Below, one piece after another: positions 25,154 through 35,711 of a stretch of 64,000 nucleotides of DNA. A program made the translations under genes and the position numbers. The DNA comes from Dentipellis sp. KUC8613 (lineage: Eukaryota > Basidiomycota > Agaricomycetes > Russulales > Hericiaceae). The stretch lies in assembly GCA_002286715.1 (NCBI GenBank), contig NSJX01000007.1, positions 127,863-191,862 of the forward strand. The letters run 5' to 3'. Every line of letters begins with the position of its first letter. The first letter of the stretch is position 1. The notes below the pieces were generated by a model, which was given only the letters and a program-made list of their open reading frames with translations, was not told the DNA's origin and did not search any database.

Positions 25154-25310
25154 TATGCTTGGCCCGAACTGCAAGAAAAACTCCGTATCAAAATCCGATC
25201 AGACGTGTACCAGCGGTCCGTCCACCATGCGAATCCATTCCATAAGCCAGTGAAAGCAGGAACGAGATCCAAGGGCACGTTCAAGGCCCGATGGGGTGGA
25301 AGCGTAGGAA
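25154..25310. repeat. Direct repeat block B, copy 2
   Basis: Second copy of the block at 24787-24943. Sequence beyond 25310 has no partner on the left of the gap, consistent with the left contig ending there. Confidence 0.9.
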
Positions 25311-28300
25311 ATTACAGCCACTCACGCAAAAATATGTCACATCTTCGGTCCACAAACTTGAAGCAGGAGACGAAGCGAGCGCTAGGAGGGGATGCGATGG
25401 ACGGAGAGAGCCCCACTGGTTGGCCGGAGTCGCAAGTGCGAGAGATGTGCGCGTGCGGAGAAAGTGTAAGAGGACATCAAGCTGGAAATTTCCAAGGAAT
25501 CCATCGCAAGACGCAGTTTGGAAGAGACGACAAGCTCCATCGGGTCACGCTCGTTGGCTGTCCGCCGTCCTCTCGGAATCATCCGTCTCTCAGGATAAGA
25601 TAACCCCATGCCATAATCCGCTTACAGCCGACCTTATCCCATCCTATGCTGTACGGCTATGAATGTCCTTGACACTCTCCTCAGGGGCCGATACCAACAC
25701 TGCACCCACAGTCTTTTGCTAATCTTCCGTCTCCGGGCGGTCCCTTCACAGGTCCAAAGAGGCGCAACACCCTGCAACGTGCCCCCAGCCGTATTTCATC
25801 TTGATTTTCACATATCAGGATCTAGACGATTCTCAAGATCCTGCTTCTCGACCTCCGTGCCACAGCTAAGTCCTAACGCAAATGCTTCAGATAGACAGCG
25901 CCAAATGCCTATCTGCCTTCCAACGCCCGGTGAAACTCCACCTTATCTCGGTATCGTCGTTACTGACCTCGCAAAAGTGCGATACACAGATCCGTATCGT
26001 TGGTAATGCTGTCAGACCTGACAGGTGCTGTAGGCGACGAAGTGCTTCGGTGTTCAGTGCCCCATGCGGCTTCCGCGTGAGTAGGTAAGTCCGTGAGATG
26101 GGTCATCTACGCGCTCCACTGCGAGCATGGCGACCAGTGCACACTGCTAGCAGGTCTTGCCGATACCGAGGCAATCCTCCTCGTTGCTAGTTTGCGTAAT
26201 GACTATCTAAACTATTCACGCATTAGGAATTTTATCCACTCCATCAAACGCTGAAACGTTCATCTTGGCCACATAGCCAGCGTGTGCGGTACTCAGTCGG
26301 AGCCGCCAAAATATTTCACGCCCGTCTGGGGACCCGTGAACGCCACACCTCGAACGAAAGCCAAATAAAATGTGTACTCGATAAGTCCTTCAAATACATC
26401 GTATCTAACTTAAAATAAAGGCAGCCAGAACGATTGGAATTATTTATAGCTAGTTTACGCTTAAATGCAAGGACCGCTGGCCATACCTTGTGCAGAGACT
26501 TTCTGATTGATCCAGAGATCCCAACTTTCCCACTGCTTGACCTGAGTTTCAGCGAGGTTGTTTGTTTGTTCTTTTCACCGGGTGCTTTTGCGCGAATAGG
26601 TGAGGCGCAGAACTGCGAACGCGAGGTCGATCCACGTCCCTCGCGTACGTTCAATTATTCAATTATTCGGAGTGTCCGTCGCCCGACAGGGTGAGGCACA
26701 CGGGCGTTCGTCATCCGGGGGCGTCTAGTCGCATATTCGTGCACTAGAATCGCAGGGGTTGCACACGAGTTGGTAGAGTGCATCAGGATCAAGAGAACAC
26801 GAACCCCCATCTCAGGACACGACCAGCCAAACGCAGCCAAGTTAACACGGCCGTAACGCCCGGTGATTTCATCGCGCATAAAGCAGCGCGGACGCCAGGG
26901 CCGTCAGCCGACAGCCGTAGAACCTCCATATCCACGCCTTGCCTTGTGGCAGACGTTTGCGTAACAGATATAATTGCGCTATGCCTTGTTGAGATGAAGA
27001 CGCAGGGCGCTGACCGTCATGGTCGAATAGGTAAAGGCTCACCTAAACTGCATCATGGGAGGGATCATATGCACGATAGGGCGAGCAGACCAGATCCCAT
27101 CAACGCCTCAATGCGTGTCTGAACTGAGATCCCCAGGCCCGTGACGGTGATCCGCAGCATAAAGCATATGTCCTGAAAAACGGAGACTAAGCGGAGACGA
27201 GCACACCGTGCGTGCACAGATAGTGCTAGCACGAACGGTGAGGATGCTCCACGATCCAGCCGATGCCCTCCGATCTTGCGTGCAGCGGACGCCCTGGATC
27301 ACGCATAGATCAGAAATCCCCATCAAACGTGCTGCAAGATAATCAGCTGCTTTGGGCCGTCGAGAGAGCTCGTGCTTCAATCCGCGTTTCAGGGCCTGCG
27401 TCTCGGCCGCAACACTCTGATGGCCATGGCATGAGTGTGCCTATACTCGTGTGTGCGATGCACCGAGCAGCTGTAGTCCTGTTCGTAGATGCACTCACAC
27501 AGGCGATAGAGCATATTATGGCGATGTCTGGAGGAGATATGCAGCAAGCCGCCGCGAAGTCTTCTAGTACGTCAAAAGTGAGTAAGTTATGAGTCCTACC
27601 AGCAGCTGACACTCACTAATAAAACCTTAAGGATTCATATACACACCCTCACCTAGTCGGGGGCCACGACTATCCATTGTGGGACCATGGCCCGCGCAAC
27701 GCACGCGCCGCATTGGATTTTACGAGTTGCGGTGCGTTCTAGTCTGGAAGCGACTCATTTGAAGCCCCGGTTAGACCCAAACCAGCTTTTCGCCAGTCCG
27801 AGACGGACGATATCGCGATGGTAGTCGCGCGCAGTAAAAGACTCAGGTTTACGTATGACGTGTTGTTGACCTGTCCATTTGTGAGTTAAAGTTTACGGTT
27901 AACGCTAACGTTGTTTTTTCTGCCAGATAAGGGGTTTTCCAGGCGCCTGCCGTCATCTTACAGTATTCCGAGTCGGCTACTTATCCGTCTCTGTTGCGAA
28001 GCGACCAGTGGCGCCGGCGTGTGGCCCTCTATGCTTCCGACTGCCATTGTCGTTTGCAGGCAGGACGGGCGGCGGATGCATGGGGCTAGCTGAATGCGTC
28101 AGTACCTCGGCGATCTGCTCCCCGAGCGCCATTATCATTTTTATTCGACAGATTGTGACAAGGTAGGCAGTACTAGATCCCCGTAAGGCGTTGGGATCTT
28201 CAGGAGGTTCGTACGCTGAATACGGCATTAGTAACAGCTGTATGGGCGGTGCGCTCGAGAGAAGATACAAATGCTCCATGTAGGTTTTTTGTGGTGTCGC

Positions 28301-30061
28301 AATGTCATGCCTGCCTGACGTATCGTTCTGGCTGACAGGAGTCGCGGTCACGCTCAAGCAACTATTGTTGATGCCTTAACAATCGAAATCACTGCATACG
28401 GTGGAGACGTTCTCACCGCATACCTACGAGCATTGAGCACGTCGGGCCCGCACGCCTAAAAAAACGTCGGACTTCTCGGTCCTCTGTGATGGTGAGAAAC
28501 GACGAACATTGAACATTGATGTTCGTTCAACGTCTACAGGGAAGCTTCTGACAGGCCCACGATGATGTAGCGACCATTCACCTGCCTATCATCTCACGGT
28601 TAATTGGTATGCTTGAATGCTGGCCGGGCTATATTCGACGTTTGAATTGCCGCTCACAGGCTCTTCTTTGCTGGGAGGCGAGTAACGCGGGTTCCCTTCC
28701 CTTTTGGCACGGTTGTCCGTCGACAGAGCGGAGGAGTCGCCACCCAAACTCGCCGATGAGCGCGGGGGAAGAGTTTCGCTGCCTCGGTAAGCTCTTCATT
28801 ATACACGCTCCGCAGGTATTCGCAGCAACGCCTATCTCTTACTCCCCGGTTGTAGTCCACCAATGCCTGTCGCATGATAGGACACGGGGATCAAGAAGCA
28901 CACTGAAAGGAGTTGGTAGGGACACGCTTGGCACCGAAGTGTGTCCTGGTCATGAGGGCGGCCACCGATACTTTCTAGAGCCCACGGGTTACAACGAAGT
29001 TCTTCCTCTACCGCATGTCATGCGCGCCAGTGTCACAATTGGCCGCCATCAGGCGCACAGTTTGTCGGGTCCCAAGAGCAGTACACCGCCGATGACATTA
29101 CCTCACAAACCGTGTTGCTGAGGAAACGACGAATTTTAATGTCCCTCCGGAATATCGACGCCAGCCTCACTTGAGAAAATGACTCCTGTTCTCAGTCGTG
29201 ATCTGCCACAATTGCAAAGATGGGTGCCACAAGGCGCAAGGCACTGTCCGTCTCTCATTGTATGCCCCGCCTTCCATTCCCACCAAAATATCCTGAGCGC
29301 GGTTCTGCAGCGTCAAGCCGCCTTCCCTCTATCTTGTCGATACTCCATCGGTCCGGGCTCCCTCTGCGGGGCTGTGCGGACCTCCGAGGGTGCCCAACGC
29401 TCGCGTCCCCGAGCGCGCCCGTGGTCATCAGCAAACCCGGGGATGCGGATTTCAGCGCCCGCGCGCTCGAACGCCGAGCGAGGTACTTTCTCCGAAGTCC
29501 GAATGGCATTATGCGCCGTTGCGTCAGGGTTCGCGAAGGCGAGCAAACGTGCTTTGTTTGTGAGCTTGAGCTTCTTCCGCGACCCACGCTGATAAATCTG
29601 CAGCGCCTGTACCTGATGGATTCTCAGGTCTTCCGACGGGAGAGCGCGCGGGTGCCGAACAGAGCAACAATGGGCCGCGGGACGGTGTTTGGATGGCTGT
29701 CGCCATCGACACGTTGGGCCTGCGAATCTCCGGATTAATAACGGGCAGCACTTGGTTGATAATGAACGAAGGTTCTATGGAATCTGAGTTTGGTTTGGCT
29801 ACGACAGTTCGTGTGTGGCTTTGAAAGCCGAGACGCAGCCTGTTTTTACAATCTGACGAATACACAGAGATAACATTTGGCTGTGTTACACGGAGAAACT
29901 ACAGGAGAAAGGTGCATAGAGATATGTATCCAACGACGTTCAAAATGTAGTGCAGCCCAAATATATGATCTCGCCCGCATGACCTGTTGTCAAAAACACA
30001 AATCAACATTGAGATAGCGTTCACAAGCGATTGCAGGGAAAGACGCACCTCGCCGATACCC

Positions 30062-31957
30062 TTACTTGGTGTACCTGCGGTAAGCCAGGTAGCCTCCCAG
30101 AGCAACGCTCGTGTAAGTCAAGAGCTTGACGCCCTGGAAGACCAGCTTGACCTGGTCGAAGAAGTCCCAGCGAGTGCCGTCGCCCTCGTCGAGCCTGCTG
30201 ATGCTAGCACCGGCGATGCTCTTCAGCAGCTGGCGCTCGAGCTGGTACGAGCTATCAGCGAGGACGATGTGTGGCCCGGCAGACTTGATGATGGTCTGAG
30301 AGTGGGTCAGGGACGGGGGAAGCTTCGCCGTCTCAATGGCGAAGGGGTTTGCTAACGAAAATGCATACCGAATTAGTCGAATAAAACCCAAGAAGTGTAG
30401 AGAAAAGCTGACCGAGAAGATCGAGCGCGATACCGTTGACCAAGATGCGGTCGGCATCGACGTTCTTGACAATGTAGGAGGTGAAAGGCTCCTGAGAATA
30501 CAAGTAGAGGGCCGGAATGCGAGTCCTTTCGAACACATGAGTGATTTGTCTAGGAAAGAGGAGGAGGGACTAACAACGATTGCAGACCGTCAATGGCTGC
30601 GTCGGACGAGCGTGTCTTCGCAATCACGAGGGTGGGTGCACCATCCGAAGGCAGGTCCGTGAAGCTTCCAACCCTACAGATTATTCGTGAGTACACGGCA
30701 CAAACGCGTCCGTCGATCTCACTCACTCAGGCTCAATCTCGATGATGCGCACGGCATTGTTAACGAGAGTCCGGATGCCGGTGGGCTCCTTGGTCTTCAA
30801 AGGAACATGTGACTCCTGGATAGCAGAGCCGAACTCCTTCGCAGCAGCGATGAGCTCGAGAGTGAGGTCGTGGTACGCTTCGATGTCGACGTAGACGATG
30901 AACGGAGCGAACAGCGCTCTGCCCTGGAAGAGAACCTTCGACTGCACGAGGTCGCGAGCGATCTTCTTGGCAGCTTCCGTCCGTGCACGGCCTCTGCCGC
31001 CGCGCTTCCCGAGAGCGCTGTAGTTGACGTACGCAATAGAAGAAGTTGTCGGCGCAGTGACAGTGCGAAGGGGCTCGACGGAACCGTCGACGTTCACATC
31101 GAGCACAACGAGCGACGGAGCGGAAGGAGTGGCCGAGAGCGAAGGAATGTCCTTGGCAAGCTCGGACGAATCGACCAGCGAATAGCCCGCGTGATCAACA
31201 TATTTCTTCAGCAGGCTTCCGAGGAGAGCCGTCAACTTGACAGATGCAGGCAACTGGAAACAAATTCAGTATGCTAGACATTATTTTCACAACATCTTAA
31301 CTCACAGCAAGCGCAGCTACATTGCCAGAGGCGTAGGTCAAAACAAGGCCGCCCAAAGAGGAGCTGTAAGGGACTGCAACGATGACATGAGCAACAGTAA
31401 GTCATACTGATGCGAATAAACTACTCACAGGCCCAGGTAGAAGAGACAAGAACAACTCCGGCCGTGGTTTGAACTTCCGCGAGCTTGCGCGCGCGAGATC
31501 CACTCAACAGATCCGGCTCCACGTTCTTGGTCGCCCCCGCAGCGCTCGCCGACCCAATGACAATGTCGAGTTGGGATCGGATGAGGCTGAGCACATAGTT
31601 CAGCTCGAGGAGAAGATCTGCCCTCGTCAAGCGTTTATCTAGGCACCATTGTCAATAAATGAGAGAAAGAAATTTAGATTGCAGCGCACCGTCGAGGGCA
31701 GCGCCCACCAAGGCCTCGGTGTTGTCATGAATCAAATCTAGAGTGCGCAATAAATGTCTAGCTGAACTGACAGAGATGAGCAATGTACTGACCATGAACA
31801 CCCTGCAGTTGCTTTCGTCTCCAGTTCACCGGCCGGCTGATACCAGAAACGTAGGACGCGGAAAGGTCAAGGAGTGCCTATGACGACCATTAATGAGAAC
31901 TACTGAAGGCTAAGGCTAAGTCAAACGCTAAAGCCGTACCTCTGTAGAAAGAGCCAT
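30062..31957 (-). CDS. Aldehyde dehydrogenase-fold protein, likely catalytically inactive
   Basis: Nine exons (31957-31940, 31877-31793, 31737-31690, 31638-31429, 31373-31306, 31253-30727, 30673-30575, 30549-30413, 30351-30062) give 493 residues, the usual length for class-3 ALDH. Family features: an N-terminal helix ending RPVNWRRKQLQGVHDLI, the cofactor-binding stretch VLVSSTWAFPYSSSLGG, a KIARDLVQSKVLFQGRAL segment, and LYLYSQEPFTSYIVKN near the C-terminus. Where active enzymes read GQ(S/T)C(V/I)AP, this protein reads GRALFAP, so the nucleophilic Cys is absent; the ELGGK motif that holds the general base is not found either. The last about 25 residues are hydrophobic (VKLLTYTSVALGGYLAYRRY), suggesting a C-terminal membrane anchor as in fatty-aldehyde dehydrogenases. 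It is divergent from the reductase at 32493. A structural, binding or regulatory role is possible. Confidence 0.8.
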
Positions 31958-32492
31958 ACTAAAGGGAATGGGGTGTCCAACTGGCTTTTGCCGACTGATC
32001 TGTGCTCGTCACTATATAGACGCGTACCATACGCCACCGGATCGCAAGTGGTGCTGTGCGCAGCGACAGTCAGTAAACACCGAGAGAACAAGCATATCCC
32101 GAGATACGATCGGCAGGCGTATAGACGATGATAGAGCTCTGGAGAAGACATCGAGGACAGCCCACCCAAATCTCCGAAGTCTCCATCACGGCAGACGTGC
32201 CGATTTGCACTCCGCGAAGATGTACTCCGGACGCGTCTGGCTCTTGTCCTTCGCTTTCCGATTCTTGTGCGCTCGCATCGGCAACCCCTCAGTCGTTTCC
32301 ATCGGACTATAGTCTACAAGCAGCGTCGGCGTAGCCTACGATGTACCCACTCATGCCGACGTCTCCTCTTATACAGCTGCTCGTCGCAAGTATTCTGAAA
32401 CCATTGCTGACACTCCGTCCTCGAAGGTACGCTGGCAACCCGTTGGCTTCGCAGAGTTTATTGCTCACATCGCGACTTTAGCATTGCCACAG
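31958..32492. promoter_or_regulatory. Divergent promoter region, ALDH-like gene and second reductase
   Basis: 535 bases between two start codons that face away from each other, so both core promoters must lie here. A pyrimidine-rich stretch with CTCTTATACAGC near 32365-32376 is a candidate on the reductase side. No protein-coding feature is supported. Confidence 0.6.
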
Positions 32493-35400
32493 ATGCCTGA
32501 CTCTGGTCCTCGCACAAAGACGGTCCCCGAGCTATCGCCGCTCCCCGACTCCCCCATTCTCATCCCCCAAGCCATCGACCATCGTTCGTACCACGACGCT
32601 CAGCGCATTGCCATCAGCTACCCCAAGCCAGGCACTTCTGAATATGTCGACGTGAGCTGGGCTCAGTTTGGCCATGCCGTCGACAACGCTGCATGGGCGT
32701 TCTCGGAGAAGCTTGGGATCCGCAACTCGCCCGACGACCCGCTTAAGGTTGTCGGCCTCCTCGCCAGGAGCGACGCGTCCTATATGATCACCATCTACGC
32801 TCTCCACAAACTCGGCATCATCCCCCTTCTCATCTCGCCGCGCAATTCTCGTGCAGCGGTCGTGAACCTTCTCAAGCTGACGGATAGCGTGGCGGTACTT
32901 TCCGATTCGTATAACAGGGCTGAGGCCGAGGCGTCGGCTGCGGAGGCGGGATCTATTCCCGTTTATGACCTTGCGCCTCTTCCGGGTACGGTTACTGGCG
33001 AGCGCAAGCCATTCCCCTTCAACTTAACATGGGAGGCGGAGTGCGACAGGCCTGCTCTGATTCTGCACACCAGTGGCTCGACCGGCCTGCCTAAGCCCGT
33101 CGCTTGGAGTACGCGTTTCTTCTGGCGCCAGAAGTACTACCCGGAGGCATTCATTGCGAAGTACAATGGCATCTCCGTGCTTGCAACCCTTCCACTCTTC
33201 CACGGCTCCGGCGCCGCTCTCACCCGCTCTTCATTGCTTTGGTTAGGGTGGAAAGTCGTCTTCCCGGACCCGTCCAAGCCCGTCAACGCGTCTTACCTCA
33301 TTGATATCTGCAACTCCCCTAACGCTCCTGATGTCGTTATTGGTGCGCCGTCCGTGATCGAGGAGATTGTCACCTTGCCTGGTGGCGAGGATGTCATGCG
33401 CCAGCGAGTGTTCTGGTTCTTCGTCGGTGCTCCTGTTCCGCCTCACTTCGGTGACTACCTGGTGAAAGAGAAGATTCACTTCCTGTCCATGCTGGGGTCT
33501 ACCGAGATTGGACAGATGAACGTCCTTGAGCCAGAGGGCAGGAAGCCGGAGGACTGGAACTACCACGAGATTCGGCCGGACCTCGACATCGCCCTCGAGC
33601 CGCGCGGACCTACTCCGGAGTCGGGTCCCTTCGAGCTCATCATTCTTGCGAAGGATGGCTGGAAGCCCGGGAACATCAATGTGCAGATCAACGGCGTTGA
33701 GGGCTACGCGACCTCCGACTTGTACGTCAAGCATCCCACCCATCCGCGTCTCCTCAAACATTCGGGTCGTGCGGACGACGTCGTGGTTCTCTCTAACGGC
33801 GAGAAGACGCTGTCGCGTGCCATCGAGGTGCCTCTCGAGGCCGACCCGCGGGTGAAGAACGCCATCGTCTTCGGTACCGGGCGCACGCAGAACGGTGTCC
33901 TGATTGTCCCCGTGCCCGAGTACACCTTCGACCCTACCGACGAGGTTGCGCTCGCGGCCTTCCGCAATGCCATCTGGGACTCCGTCGAGAAGGCGAACGC
34001 CGTGAACCCCTCGCACTCGCAGATCTGGAAGGAGATGCTGCTCGTCACCTCCCCCGGCAAGGACGTCCCGCGTACCGACAAGGGCAGCGTGAAGCGCAAG
34101 CTGGCGATCGAGCTCTACGCCCGGGAGATCGACGACCTGTACCTCGCGGTGGAGTCTTTGTCGTCGAACAACAAGGCTCCCCTTCCGGAGGTGATGGACG
34201 TCGAGCACCTCGCGCCCTTCTTCCAGGCCATCGTTGAGGAGGCCATGGGCAGGCCGCTTGGCCCCGACGACGACGTCTTCGCGAGCGGTATGGACTCGTT
34301 GAAGGCCATCTTCGTCCGCAACTCCTTGTTGTCGGCGCTGAAGCGGGATGACCGGACGAAGGACCTCGTGTCGAAGGTGCCGCAGAACTTCGTGTTCCTG
34401 TTCACGACGGCGAAGGCCATGGGTGAGGCCATCCAGAGTCTGTTGGAGACCGGCTATCTAGCCGACAGCGGGCAGGAGTCTGCGCAGCAGCACGCCGACT
34501 CGATCAACGCAATGGTTCGCAAGTACACTGAGACGTTCCCCGAGCGGCCTGCGGCATCGTCTCTTATCCCGGACGGAATTGGCGAGACGGTTATCATTAC
34601 GGGCTCTACGGGATCGCTCGGCACCTTTATTCTGGATACCTTACTGCACGACCCTCGCGTTACCCGGGTGTACGCATTCAACCGGAAGAGCGCATCGCCG
34701 ACCCTCAGCCGGCAGATCCGGTCGTACAAGGAGCGCGGCCTCGACGCACCGTCTCTTCAAGCCGCGGTGGATGACGGCCGCGTCGAGTTCCACGACGTCG
34801 AGGTGAACCTGCACGACTTCGGCCTCGGTGCCGAGACGTTCGCCAAAATCCACGCGACGACGACCATGATCATCCACAACGCGTGGGTGCTCAACTTCAA
34901 CTGGACACTGGCGACGTTCGAGCCGGTGCACATCAAGGGTCTGCGCAACATGGTCGACTTCTGCATCACCTCCCCGCTCACGACGCCGCCCCGTATCGCC
35001 TTCACCTCCTCCATCGCCTCCGCCGGTGCGCTCACGGGCACGCCCGTCCCGGAGGAGCCCATCGAGGACCCCGCCGTCTGCCTCTCGCAGGGCTACGCGC
35101 GCTCCAAGTTCGTCTGCGAGCGCATCCTCGCGCTCGCGGCGGCGAAGACGCCCGTGCGCACGCTCGCGTTCCGCCTGGGGCAGATCTCCGGCGACTCGGT
35201 GCACGGCATCTGGAACGCGACGGACAACGTCCCCGTGCTCGTCCGCGGGTGTCAGGAGCTCGGCGCGATCCCGACGGACTGGCTGCCGTTCGTGTCGTGG
35301 GTGCCCGTCGACACCGTCGCGAGCACCGTCGTGGACGTGTGCCTCGACAGAGCACGCGGCGCCGGCACTTTCCACGTCGCGAACCCGAAGCCGACGCCGT

Positions 35401-35711
35401 GGAAGGAGCTCGTGCCTGTGCTCGAGCGCGCGCTCGTGACGAAGGGCGGAAAGCCGTTCGAGAAGATCGACATGCGCGCGTGGATCGACCGCCTCACCGC
35501 GTCGGAGGAGTCGGCGGAGGCGAACCCTGCCATCAAGCTCATCGCGTTCTTCGAGAACAATCTCGCGGGCAAGGGCATCCGCTGTCGGTTGCAGATTGAC
35601 AAGACGAAGGACGTGTCGCCTGCGCTCAGGGACGTGTCGGCGGTGGACGAGAGGGTGTTCACGCAGTACTTGGACTACTGGAAAAGCATCGGGTTTCTTA
35701 GCAAGGCATAG
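32493..35711 (+). CDS. Adenylate-forming reductase (A-T-R, NRPS-like), intronless
   Basis: One exon of 1072 residues. The adenylation core motif is HTSGSTGLPKP at 192-202. The carrier domain reads DVFASGMDSLKAIF with the pantetheine Ser at 602. The reductase domain has TGSTGSLG at 703-710 and Y868-x3-K872 in GYARSKFVCERIL. The order and length match the reductase at 1423-5014 (1103 residues), but that gene has five introns and this one none. The open frame extends three codons further upstream to a TTG; the first ATG is at 32493, in CACAGATGCC. It activates a carboxylic acid and releases it as an aldehyde or alcohol. Two such enzymes in one cluster could act on different acids, for example an aromatic acid from the synthase and a second acyl unit (inference). 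The 3' half is very GC-rich. Confidence 0.92.
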   Translation: MPDSGPRTKTVPELSPLPDSPILIPQAIDHRSYHDAQRIAISYPKPGTSEYVDVSWAQFGHAVDNAAWAFSEKLGIRNSPDDPLKVVGLLARSDASYMITIYALHKLGIIPLLISPRNSRAAVVNLLKLTDSVAVLSDSYNRAEAEASAAEAGSIPVYDLAPLPGTVTGERKPFPFNLTWEAECDRPALILHTSGSTGLPKPVAWSTRFFWRQKYYPEAFIAKYNGISVLATLPLFHGSGAALTRSSLLWLGWKVVFPDPSKPVNASYLIDICNSPNAPDVVIGAPSVIEEIVTLPGGEDVMRQRVFWFFVGAPVPPHFGDYLVKEKIHFLSMLGSTEIGQMNVLEPEGRKPEDWNYHEIRPDLDIALEPRGPTPESGPFELIILAKDGWKPGNINVQINGVEGYATSDLYVKHPTHPRLLKHSGRADDVVVLSNGEKTLSRAIEVPLEADPRVKNAIVFGTGRTQNGVLIVPVPEYTFDPTDEVALAAFRNAIWDSVEKANAVNPSHSQIWKEMLLVTSPGKDVPRTDKGSVKRKLAIELYAREIDDLYLAVESLSSNNKAPLPEVMDVEHLAPFFQAIVEEAMGRPLGPDDDVFASGMDSLKAIFVRNSLLSALKRDDRTKDLVSKVPQNFVFLFTTAKAMGEAIQSLLETGYLADSGQESAQQHADSINAMVRKYTETFPERPAASSLIPDGIGETVIITGSTGSLGTFILDTLLHDPRVTRVYAFNRKSASPTLSRQIRSYKERGLDAPSLQAAVDDGRVEFHDVEVNLHDFGLGAETFAKIHATTTMIIHNAWVLNFNWTLATFEPVHIKGLRNMVDFCITSPLTTPPRIAFTSSIASAGALTGTPVPEEPIEDPAVCLSQGYARSKFVCERILALAAAKTPVRTLAFRLGQISGDSVHGIWNATDNVPVLVRGCQELGAIPTDWLPFVSWVPVDTVASTVVDVCLDRARGAGTFHVANPKPTPWKELVPVLERALVTKGGKPFEKIDMRAWIDRLTASEESAEANPAIKLIAFFENNLAGKGIRCRLQIDKTKDVSPALRDVSAVDERVFTQYLDYWKSIGFLSKA

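Larger units (their letters stand above)
24364..30061. other. Gene-poor region between synthase and ALDH-like gene
   Basis: 5.7 kb. The first kilobase holds the synthase promoter in two versions around the N gap. From 25311 to 30061 open frames are short and overlapping, AT content is higher than in the genes, and no splice-supported gene or recognisable transposon protein could be built. An imperfect palindrome CGAACAT/ATGTTCG lies near 28503-28525. Confidence 0.5.

Noticed and set aside
28609..29738. Plus-strand frames of about 170 codons
   Set aside because: Overlapping frames on both strands with no domain and no splice-supported extension.
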